Shown here: piece by piece, positions 53,510 to 62,577 of the stretch
Layout of the letters: each line of letters opens with the position of its first letter
How positions within the stretch are numbered: the stretch's first letter is position 1
NCBI GenBank assembly: GCA_038049695.1
Contig: CP142451.1
Location: forward strand, 70,262,001 to 70,326,000
DNA length: 64,000 bases
Direction: 5' to 3'
Source of the DNA: Cinnamomum chago
Taxonomy: Eukaryota; Streptophyta; Magnoliopsida; Laurales; Lauraceae
Notes under the pieces: model-generated
Told to the model about the DNA's origin: nothing
Seen by the model: the letters and a program-made list of their open reading frames with translations, nothing else
The model's database searches: none
Program-made: the position numbers and the translations under genes

Positions 53510-55448
53510 CTAGTTCCTAGGCCTTGTCCGAACGGTCACGACCTGAGCTTCGTACAAATTGGTCGCATCCGCAACCCCTTCGTCATAGGCCGCTTTGACC
53601 TCAGCCTCGAGCCTGACACCAGCCGCTTCATTCTGCTCGGCCATCTTCTTTTTATATATCTCTATTTCGGCCTTCGCAGCTTCCACCTCGGCCATGAGGT
53701 TCTGAGCGGACATCTCGTATTCGGATGCCCTTTTTCCCATCTCGTCCACCGCGGCCTCCAGCGTTTTCCTCTGCGCCTCCGCCTCGGCCCTCTCAGTGGC
53801 CTTTTCGGCGTTGCTTTGCCGTGCCCTCTCCAGCTGGACGAGGGACCTCTGCACCAGCTGCAAAACAAACGAGGCATGTTTATGAAGACTGTGCAGGGAA
53901 AGCAGTACTTAAAGTTTACAAGTGCAGAGTAGATCGAACTTACCAGCAGGCCGGCCTGCATCGACGCCCCAGCCAGTCCAACGTCGTCTTGCTCCCGATG
54001 TCGGGCCATGTCCCGGGGGAGGGAGCAAGCCGCAGCCAAAGCCGCCATCACCGAGGCATTCCCCGGAACCTGGTCCTCCACCGACACGGGCTTCCCGGGG
54101 CCAACCAGTAATGAAGGTCTCCAGGGAGCCGGCCCGGGTGGAGGGACCATGACGGGTCCAGGGGCAACCTCTACCACGGGGTCAGTTCGAGCCCTTTTTC
54201 TTGGCTCGGCCTCCTCCTCTCCCTCAGCCCCTTCGGGTTGTTGATTGCTTTCCTGGCATGGGGGTGGTACGAGGGCCCTATCAGTACGTGGAGGGGAAGT
54301 GCGCCGCGGGACCGTCCTGGCACTTCCGGAGCCGCCGAAAGCCAGGAGGGTCAGATCTTTCACCACGGGCTGACGTCGGGGGGCCATCTCTCCCTCTGTT
54401 TCTTCCTCGGTCGCGATCGGGCGGCGGGGTAGTCTGATGAGCGGGCTCTCGCTCGACTCGGACTCCGAAGTCGAGGTTTCGACGCCGGATGCTCGTCTGC
54501 TCGCCTCGGGTGCGGCCTCAGGCTGAACCTCGGCCTCCCTTCTCTCCGGGCTTCTCCTCCGCGGATCGGGCATGACCCCGGCTCCCTCTGGACCGGCTTC
54601 CGACCTCTTGATGTACCCGCGGTACTTGGACTCGTATTTCAATAGCGCCCACGCAGCCCGATTGGAGAAGTTGGTGCACTTGGTAACTCGGTTGTGCCAG
54701 GAGTCGTTCTTTACCCAACCTCCAAGCCCAGCCTTTCTCTGACGAGCACCTGCAAATCGTAGAAGCATCAGTTCAAGGATATGGGAAAAGCGGTGAGATG
54801 GAGCTAGGATTAAAGAACAAAAGATTTCGTACTTGGGGCAACCCCGGGTCGGCGGGGGATGCTGTACGCCCTAACACCCTCCTCGGGGCCGAACTCCCAA
54901 TTCCCCGAAACGGAGATGAGCTCGTCCCCTGCGTACTTGCTGGAATCTTCCAGTGCCGTGACGAAGGCTCTTCGTTTCGGCTTGACGCGGAGGTAATAGG
55001 TGTCCTCCTTGGTTTTACAAAGGTCGTACACGTCCTCTATGTCACGGACGTCCAGACCGATGTGGAGATGCTTGTTCAATGCCGCTGTGCCCATGATGAC
55101 CTTGAAAGCGCTTGGCATCAGTTGGCAAGGAGTGAGGTTCCAGGAACAAAGACAGGCCCGAAGCAGTGGGTGCAACGGAAACCTGACCCCCCCTTCGACC
55201 ACCGCTATGAGCGGGAAGGGCATCCAGCCCTCAACACAACTGCGGCGGATGTGGTCCGCGGCATCACCTTTCCGGACGAGGACGTCACCCGGAATATCAT
55301 AGACAGCCCTAAAGGTCTCTAAAGACTGAGGGGAGTCAACCCAGTGACTGTAAATCCCCATGACTGGCAGGAGAGGCAGTGTGGAGAAAAAGGGAAAAGG
55401 ACTGACGAAAGCAAAGGAAAATGAAGGACGCAAGAGACTTACTAGCAA
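53510..55448 (-). mobile_element. Element D antisense gene: Transposase_28-like domain plus coiled coil
   Basis: On the minus strand there are three parts. The N-terminal part (55448 to about 54830) reads MGIYSHWVDSPQSLETFRAV, FPLHPLLRACLCSWNLTPCQ and LMPSAFKVIMGTAALNKHL, like the plant putative gypsy-type transposon domain (Transposase_28, PF04195). A Pro/Ser/Arg/Glu-rich linker spans 54770-53960. A long Ala/Glu/Arg-rich coiled coil follows (53863 to 53510, LVQLERARQSNAEKATERAE, MAEVEAAKAEIEIYKKK). It is probably spliced, since the parts lie in different frames with AG/GT-like junctions between them. Antisense genes in this position are known in Tat/Retand elements; their role is unknown. 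Confidence 0.75.
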
Positions 55449-55904
55449 AAGATCCTAAGACAAGGGCGGGCAGGAAAACACCGAGGGAAGGCAAAGTCTC
55501 TGCAAAAACGCTCAGCTCTGGTTCTTAGAGTTCTCAATGGCGTCCGTTCGAAAGAGAAGAGTAAGAAAGGGAGAAAAGATGGAGGCGCGCTTACTTATAG
55601 GGCAGGGACACCTCCCTGTTGGCGCCATTCTCGAAAGTTTAAACAACGTCTCTTCGGAGACCGCGCGCGTGCCTTGCTCAGCGACAAGGCCAATCGGTTG
55701 ACAACGCGTGTCATCGGCGACTCGCCTTCCGTAATAATTAGGGCATGGCATTTATTGCGCTTTACTACGTCTGAACTGACCCTGGCGTGCAAGGGAAGAT
55801 AAATGGGCGCCACGCGTCAATTAATCGACGTCAACGTAGATGCCCGCTGCGGTTCTTCGCACGAATTTGTAGCTCCCGACCCCGGGAGATCTGGAATCTC
55901 AGGG

Positions 55905-55925
55905 AGTCGAAAGCTAGGGGGCTAT
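55905..55925 (+). other. Polypurine tract of element D
   Basis: CGAAAGCTAGGGGGCTAT lies immediately before the 3' LTR start at 55926. Confidence 0.8.
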
Positions 55926-56581
55926 TGTGTGGGGACCATTCCGGGAACCAAATCCCATTTCGACTTCGGCAACGCGTCGTCCTTGGTCTCGGCCTCGGAT
56001 AAAGATTCTCGACTTCGGCACATCCTGCTGATGTCGGATTAGGGTAACCAGTTCGGCCGCGCCACCTCATTCAATCTCGGCTATACAGAAGATGTACGAC
56101 TTCATCCCGTGGCCAAGGCCCAAGAAAGGGGTTCGATGGGACCTCAGCCGCCAACAGATCAGGGGAAGATCAGGCCCAATGTGACTGGCATTAAATGCAG
56201 TATGGGCTGATCGGACCCTCATTAAATGCGATGAGGGCTGTGATGGACCCTCATTAATGATTATATGGGCTGATAAGACTCTAGTCACATCATAAGGCCC
56301 ACTAGCACAGGCGCCAAAGTTATTCCCCATATAAGGCATGGAACAGGCCAAGAGGAAGGTATGCATTCCTCTACATGCAACGACACTCTGCTATTTTCTT
56401 CTCCGATCAGCTACTTGCACTAATTTAAACATCGGATAGCCCTACGCTGCCCACAGCCAGGGTCTTCTCACTGCTTTCTTCTCCCCTTACAGGTTCACCA
56501 GGCACGCAGCTCCTCCTCCGGTACTTTGAGTAAGTCCTTGAAGGCATCTTAATTTTGTGAGTATATTTTTCTGCACTTACA
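55926..56581 (+). repeat. 3' LTR of element D
   Basis: This 656-bp copy of the 5' LTR ends TTCTGCACTTACA and is followed by the duplicated TCATC. Being a plus-strand LTR with its own TATA region, it points toward NUDT19. Confidence 0.93.
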
Positions 56582-56586
56582 TCATC

Positions 56587-56780
56587 ATTGTTTGCAATGG
56601 ACCACAATAAAGTGGGGCCCACTTAGTGTTCGGGGGGAGTGACTTCTATGGGTCCCATAGATGTATACGTTTCATCTACCAATCCTCCAAGCTGTTCCTT
56701 TGGTCGTCAGTTTCACACACTCAACCTACTTCCCTTCATTTTCGTACTTCTCAACCAACCACAACCATGGAAGCTGACAA
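56587..56780 (+). promoter_or_regulatory. Remaining NUDT19 proximal promoter and 5' leader
   Basis: About 200 bp lies between the LTR and the first in-frame ATG. It is pyrimidine-rich near the gene (CTTCCCTTCATTTTCG, TTCTCAACCAACC), as in plant leaders. I see no clear TATA box, so transcription could start here or in the LTR. Confidence 0.5.
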
Positions 56781-56844
56781 ATGCTCATCTCGCTCTCTTC
56801 TCGTTCCCCTTCCTTTCTTCTTCTATTTTCTTCTCAAACCCTAA
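56767..56844 (+). CDS. Upstream ORF overlapping the NUDT19 transit-peptide start
   Basis: This is a 25-codon frame starting MEADKCSSRS and ending YFLLKP. Its ATG context (ACAACCATGG: A at -3, G at +4) is strong, while the next ATG, at 56781 in the NUDT19 frame, has a weak context (ACAAATGC). The uORF ends 47 bp before a third ATG at 56892, also in the NUDT19 frame, with A at -3. If the mRNA includes 56767, ribosomes would tend to miss 56781 and restart at 56892. Whether the uORF is translated is unknown. Confidence 0.45.
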   Translation: MEADKCSSRSLLVPLPFFFYFLLKP

Positions 56845-57404
56845 CCCTAGCAAACAGAAAATCCCTCTTTCACCACACTTCCCCATCAACCATGCCCATC
56901 AATATCCAAACCCATGCCTTTGCAGGAAACCCCTTCAAGACAAAAGATCCTGATCAAAACAACCCAATTTCTCCAATCTCTGCCGTTCAATCCCTTAAAA
57001 ATCTCATCTTGGGAAACACCCATGAAGGCTCTCCCCCAAATTTCAAGGTTTTGCCTTTCAGGAAAGGCAGGCCTATGGCTTCTTCTTCTTCTTCTGCTTC
57101 TATTGCCGATTCCACGCCCAATTGGCATCTGGGCTGGATAAGTATTGATGATTGCAAGGACCTTTTATCGAAATCTGGACAGGAATTGGTTGAGAATTTG
57201 CTGATTTTTCTCGGGTCGTCGTCGGATTCGGAAGAGGACGAGGGGGGAGTTGTTTATTGGGCGATTGACATTTCGGGTGCAGCACGCGATTCGGGTATTG
57301 AAGTGGGTGGGAGGAGGTTCTGCTTCGTAGAGCTGAGGACGCTGATGGTAGCTACCAATTGGGGTGATGCCTCTGCAATGGGAGATTTGGCGATTGCGGG
57401 TCAT
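56781..57404 (+). CDS. NUDT19: NUDT19-like Nudix hydrolase, exon 1
   Basis: This exon encodes 208 residues and ends at GGGTCAT|GTAAGT (phase 0). Residues 1-37 are Ser/Leu/Arg-rich with few acids, like a plastid transit peptide. From residue 38 (MPINIQTHAFAGNPFK) the sequence matches my memory of Arabidopsis NUDT19 (At5g20070). It has the N-terminal NADH-pyrophosphatase domain: FKVLPFRKGRP, WHLGWISIDDC, VVYWAIDIS and FVELRTLMVATNWGDASAMG. The family hydrolyses NADH/NADPH to NMNH plus AMP (or its 2'-phosphate); the Arabidopsis protein is linked to plastids and peroxisomes. I chose 56781 as the start for the transit peptide, but 56892 is a real alternative. Element D ends 199 bp upstream. Confidence 0.9.
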
Positions 57405-60400
57405 GTAAGTGATGATGTTCTGCTTATCTAATATCTGGTGACTGCGTGATTTTCTGGTTATAGGGTTTGATTGATGGTGGATTTTGAGCTCAGTTTGCAT
57501 TTTACTGTGGTGGGTGGTATTGTATTGTAAGATGCTTGAAGGAGATATTAAGCAATTAGTGGCTGGCCTCTGGGGCCCACTTGGTTGAATTCCAAACATG
57601 AGGAAGGGGGATGGAAAGGTTAATGCAGAAAATTAGACAGCTTTCAGCCCTTAGATGGACTGTTTCATGACCAATCTAATAAGGAATCTGTAAGTGTGTG
57701 TTTGTCATGATCTATCTAATGGTAAATCTAGATCGGATGAGTTCATTTGGGGTGAGTCCCAATGCTTGGGAGACAAGGAGAATGGATGGTTAGTGGATCC
57801 CACAGGCAAGACTAATGGCGAATCTAAGTCGGGTGAGTGTTACCTTGCGCGGTAATTGCCAATTCAGGGGGGATATTGAGCACGGAGGGTTAGGTTGATC
57901 TCACAGGCCAGGCTATTAGTTTATAACTATTGGCCTGCCTGCATCTATAGTTTTAATAGAGAGAAATGGTATATTTTCCATTGAACCAGCAATGGTATAG
58001 GCACGACCCAGCTTAATCTAATCATAATTCATAGACCAAATTCTTTCTGCTCGATTTGTGAGTAAAATGGATAATAATCACCCAACACACCCAAAAGTTT
58101 TAAGTATCACTAACCAGTATCCCAACCAAAGAAAAGAAAGGAATAACATTCATTGTCCGAATAAGGTAAACTTTTGATGGTTGGTTCATCTGGTCTAAGG
58201 TATGTTTGGAATTATTTGATGATGGGCCCGCTGTATCAAAATTCTTAGTCATCAGAATTTGGGCCACATTTATAGTTTGTAGGGTGGAAGAAATAGATGA
58301 GTGTTTTACATTTTCTCTTTAGAATGAGGAATCATAGACGGGGTGCAACTTGGGTTAGCCAAACTGGACCTATTATATGGCCCAACCACACCAACATTGA
58401 AAAATGGTTGGGCTTTTTCGGGTTTCGGAAAGGCTCGAGAGTTTAGAAACCTGCACTAAATTTGGTCGGTTTTGGTTTTTAGTGGCCCAACTCATCTATG
58501 AACGTATGTATTGTTAGGGTGGAAAAATCTGACCCGACCCACTTAACCCTACCAGAGCTCTACTCACATCTGACTTGCATAACCCAACTTGCAATATATA
58601 TGGGTTGTTCAAAGGTCAGGATTGGAAAACTTGATCTGCATTTAAACAGTTCGCGTTAGGGTCAATGTGTTCAATTAGCATTACCTGCCTAACCTATTTA
58701 AATGAGATGGATTAGGGTTGACCTGCATACCTAAACTCATTGAAATATTTGATGGTTTAATATTTTGGTGCTTAGAAGTTTGAATCGTCTATTTTACATG
58801 GAATGATCCGATCTTGTGTTGGGCTTTCTTTTTGGCCTACACCTTGATTGTTGACTCAAACATAGCCTTAATTTTTGAAATAGATTGGGTTTGGGGCAAG
58901 ATTCTACAGGTTGGGTTGAATGCGGGTAATGCAGGTCGGGTTGTGTTGACCCACATCAGGTGTGGGTTGAAGTTACTTGACCCATATAAAAACCGGGTTG
59001 GACTTTAACGTGTAGATACTCCTTGTCAACCTAACCTGTTTTGACTAGACCCGACCCATATACCACCCCTAGGTATTATATAGTACCTACATGTTATATA
59101 TGGTTTAATCATGAATTCTACATCCAGCGAAAAATTATGTCACAACCAAAACCCAAACATGTTTATTGTTTAATGGTATTCCCTCTGCCAAGCAATATGG
59201 TGAGCACCGCGTGCCAAAACATCTGGTGGGGCCTAGCTTATGATCCATCTAAGTGGATCATAAAACAGGGACAACCCCACCCCCCACGGATATTACTGAT
59301 CTTGGGTTTGGCACCAATCTAAATGGACTAGACCATGGATCAACTTTTAACTAATTTGGGACGGTGAAAACTTGTCGGTTGTTGATCAAGTGGTTAGGAT
59401 GATGATTCGAGCTTCCATCACCATACACGGTTGTTGCCCATCCCATCCCCAAGTGGGCCCTTTTTAATACAATATACTATGTATGTTTGGTCGGGTTCAG
59501 GTTTAGGTTTGGGTTGTGTGTACTTGAGCACCCTATTCAACTGTAAACCTTTTTATTTATTTATTTTTTACTTTTAATAATAAGGGACTCAAGACTTGAA
59601 CTCACACTCATGCACATTGCGCATTTTGACTACTCGAGGAACAACTTGGGACCAAGGAGAAAAAAACTCGGACTCGGGACCCGACTTGATCCGGTCGAGT
59701 CCCAATTCACTGAATAGAAAAATTAAAAAAAGAAAGTTGGTTGAGTCCTATAGGACCCTACTCGTTTATTACCGAGGCTAAGTTGACTCGGACTCGGCTG
59801 ATTTTTTAAACCATGCTTGGGATGCAAACATATTTATTTGTTTAAAAGCGCAAACATATTTATTTATAGAATCATCATCATCAAAGCCTTATCCCAACTA
59901 TGTTGGGGTCGGCTACACAAATTATGCTTCTCCATTCCGATCTATCTTGAGCCAAATTCTAAGATAAATCTCACTTCTTGGATCTATTTTTATTGCCTCT
60001 ATCCACGTCCTCTTTGGCCTATCCTTTCCCTAGTGGACCATCGGCCTTCATAGCCAAACTTTTCCTTACCGGCACCGTTGCCGGTCTGCGTTGGACATGT
60101 CCAAACCATCTCAAACAGGTTTATTTAATTTTATATCCCATTGATGCTACCATAAATGCTCTTGAAAGCGCTTGTTTCTAGTTTTATCCTTCCTAGTTTT
60201 ACCACACATCCACCTTAACATTCTCATCTCTATTACATCCATTTTGTGCATATGTTGCTTCTTGATTTACCAACATTCTGCTCCATAGGTCATAGCTGGT
60301 CTAATTGTTTTCCTATAAAAATTTTCATTCAATCTTATTGGCATTCATCTGTCACAAAGCACTCTACTTCAACCATCCCGCTTTTATCCTATGTTTAACA

Positions 60401-61583
60401 TTTATGTTATAACATATGCATATTATACAGTACAATACACTTTGGTACCCATACTGACCAAAGAAACCTGTCTCAACCTGAATTGCACTTGGCTAGGGAT
60501 TTTACTTATTGTCTGTTCTGGTTTCATTCTGTTTTGGTTTGGGTTTACCGATGCATGATTCGTCTCGGTTGGGTTGAGCCAATACCTGAGCCTACCTGCC
60601 CAAGTTGCATCCCTATTCATTTGGGTTGTATTATTTGCTCGCATTCTGGCCACACACGCACACAAAATAGTAGGGGCCCGTGAGATGAAGGGTTTGATAC
60701 TTAAAATTTGGTTTGCCTAATTGAATCCTGACTTTTGACTTAGTGTTGAATATTTGCCCTTTTCTTATGTAAGCTATTCTTATGTTCAAATCATGCAGAA
60801 TGTTGAATTGAATGTGTTTTAGAATGTGAATTTTTTTTTTCTTTTGATCCTAATCTTAATCTACCCTATTTTAAGGCACTAGTGGCTGATATCTCCCTGT
60901 TCAGACCTGGGGTCAAACCTGGATACCCTGCCTCCCCTGAGAACTTTTCATGTCCCTTTACCAGCTAGCTACAGCACAGGCTGGATTTGGATTGTTCTTA
61001 ATGATGTAGCTGTGAATGTACTGTATTTTTAATCTGAAGTGTTCAGACTTCAGAATTAATGTTATTGGCTACGGAACAAATTTTAAGCCATTTGAGCTCA
61101 AAGAAATATAAATATCTAGTTCGTGAGAAACCATTGACTGGTATTAGAAGCTAACATGCCCATTTACTGAAGCTAAGAACTAGGTAGACAAATTGCGCTC
61201 TTCAGATGGATCTGAAAACTTTGGAAAAATCCCCTTTAGTGTGTACCGATATTAGTAGTGTTGTTAGGTTGGAATTGTAGTCTTGCTGTCATGTACTTCC
61301 TTCTTCTGGGTCCATTATGCTTTTGTATGATTTATTATGCTTGTTAAAACCAATCATAGAGAAACTTACAGTTGTTCTTTTACAAGCTTCAAAAAATGAG
61401 TCATGAACTCACAATGCAACAACCTGGAGAAAATAAAAGAAAAAGAAAAAGATCCCTGTCAGGATACAATGAAATAAATACCAAAGCATTTTTGTATCCT
61501 CTAATTGCTACTGATGTTTATGGAACATAGTCCACATTTCTCTTTGTTAATATTGTAAATGTTCTCTTTTGGCATTAGATCAG
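57405..61583 (+). other. NUDT19 intron 1 (4.2 kb)
   Basis: It is bounded by GTAAGT and a TTAGATCAG acceptor. It contains a zone of GACCCGACCC / GGTTGGGTT words at about 58340-59060 (possibly a worn hAT-type element), an antisense LINE fragment (59868-60405), another zone of GGTTGGGTT words at about 60480-60620, and otherwise AT-rich unique sequence. I see no further exon. Confidence 0.8.
59868..60405 (-). mobile_element. RTE-type LINE, 3' end fragment
   Basis: On the minus strand it ends with the TGATGATGATGATT tail typical of RTE LINEs. Before it come words of the RTE C-terminus (NLAQDRSEWRS, then VADPNIVG; further in, FGYEGRWS). The copy is 5'-truncated and decayed with many stops and frame changes; no intact domain remains. 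Confidence 0.75.
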
Positions 61584-61724
61584 GCCAAGGCATTGCTAGA
61601 ATGGCACACTACATCACGTTTTTGCGGGCACTGTGGGTCAGTAACAGTAGCTATTGATGCAGGGAGGCGGAAGCAATGCATGAATGAAATATGCCAGAAA
61701 AGAATCTATCCTCGTGTTGATCCA
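61584..61724 (+). CDS. NUDT19: NUDT19-like Nudix hydrolase, exon 2 (zinc ribbon)
   Basis: This exon encodes 47 residues (AKALLEWHTTSRFCGHCGS... to ...KRIYPRVDP), phase 0 at both ends, with a GATCAG acceptor and a GTATGT donor. It holds the zinc ribbon between the N-terminal and catalytic domains: CGHC and CMNEIC, four cysteines at residues 222, 225, 240 and 245 if translation begins at 56781. It joins exon 1 in frame (IAGH|AKALLEWH). A T-run begins about 15 bp past the donor. Confidence 0.92.
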
Positions 61725-62273
61725 GTATGTACTGGTACTTTTTTTTTTTTTTTTTAAATTTAGTCTATATTCAGAGTTCCCAAGGAATTGTGTGACATTA
61801 GTGCCTAGGCCCTTTTAATTTTGATCTAGAGTACACAAGGGATTGTGTGACCTTTGTACTTAGACCTTGGGTTTGTGCATGGGAGGCCACGGTTTGGTGA
61901 GTGATTCGAAATATTGATCTGATGCGCTAAACTGCTGATAGAACATACCTTGAGCATAAATCAGAATGGATATTCTAACCCTTTTGAGTGACGTGTGCAA
62001 GGAGACAGTTAAAGCTGAATACAACAATTATCTACATTCAATGCATAAAATCCAAATAATGAATATCTTCCGATCAGGATTTTGGAATTTTATTTAGACA
62101 TGTTATATCCAGAGTAAGAACCATTGGAACAATAGGTATCACTGAACTTGGGCCTTGCATGTGCAAACTCAAGGTTTGAGTAATGTTCATGTCCTGGGTT
62201 AAGAATCTTATAATTCTTTGCAAAGCATTGTGGCTTAATATTAATCTTCTCCATTTGTGATGACTTCAATCAG

Positions 62274-62378
62274 GTTGCCATTATGTTAGTGATTGACAAG
62301 ACCAATGATAGGGTACTCTTGAGCCGTCCATCAAGATTTATACCCCGTATGTGGACTTGTCTTTCTGGTTTCATAGAG
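62274..62378 (+). CDS. NUDT19: NUDT19-like Nudix hydrolase, exon 3 (start of Nudix fold)
   Basis: This exon encodes 35 residues (VAIMLVIDKTNDRVLLSRPS to CLSGFIE), phase 0 at both ends, with acceptor TTCAATCAG and donor GTATTG. It is the first strand and loop of the Nudix fold and ends exactly at GFIE, just before the Nudix box (GX5EX7REUXEEXGU). The catalytic glutamates must therefore lie in the next exon, beyond the window. With exons 1 and 2, 290 codons are present of roughly 440 expected. Confidence 0.9.
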
Positions 62379-62577
62379 GTATTGTACTTCCTCATTAATT
62401 TGTTGAGCTTTCACATTTGGTATCATGTTCAATATTTGAAAAGGATATTTAACAACACCAAACATTGCAGTTTATCATCTATCTACATAGAAGTACTATA
62501 TTTCTTGATATCATATTGCCATTAGGTAATTTAAATTTGAGGAATTTGGGGAGTACCCAAATATGTGAGGTAGGTTT

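Larger units (their letters stand above)
46086..56581 (+). mobile_element. Ty3/gypsy Tat-lineage element D, nearly whole, TSD TCATC
   Basis: Two LTRs of about 655 bp bracket a 9.2-kb internal region: primer site, gag, protease, reverse transcriptase, RNase H, archaeal-type RNase H, integrase, a tandem array, an antisense gene and a polypurine tract. TCATC is duplicated at 46081-46085 and 56582-56586. By eye the LTRs differ at about 13 substitutions and one indel (about 2%), or roughly 0.8 million years at 1.3e-8 per site per year, and older at slower woody-plant rates. The main coding region looks nearly whole, with about one break. Its 3' end lies 199 bp upstream of the first in-frame NUDT19 ATG. 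Confidence 0.93.

Noticed and set aside
52985-53932. 315-codon plus-strand open frame in element D
   Set aside because: It is antisense to the coiled-coil gene of the element; its Leu/Arg/Gly-rich make-up is what an opposite-strand shadow gives.
57405-57431. Exon 1 frame continuing nine codons past 57404
   Set aside because: GTAAGT at 57405 is a clean donor and the next exon joins in phase, so these codons are intron.
58340-59060. hAT-type element in NUDT19 intron 1
   Set aside because: GACCCGACCC/GGTTGGGTT words are present, but ends and TSD are not visible.
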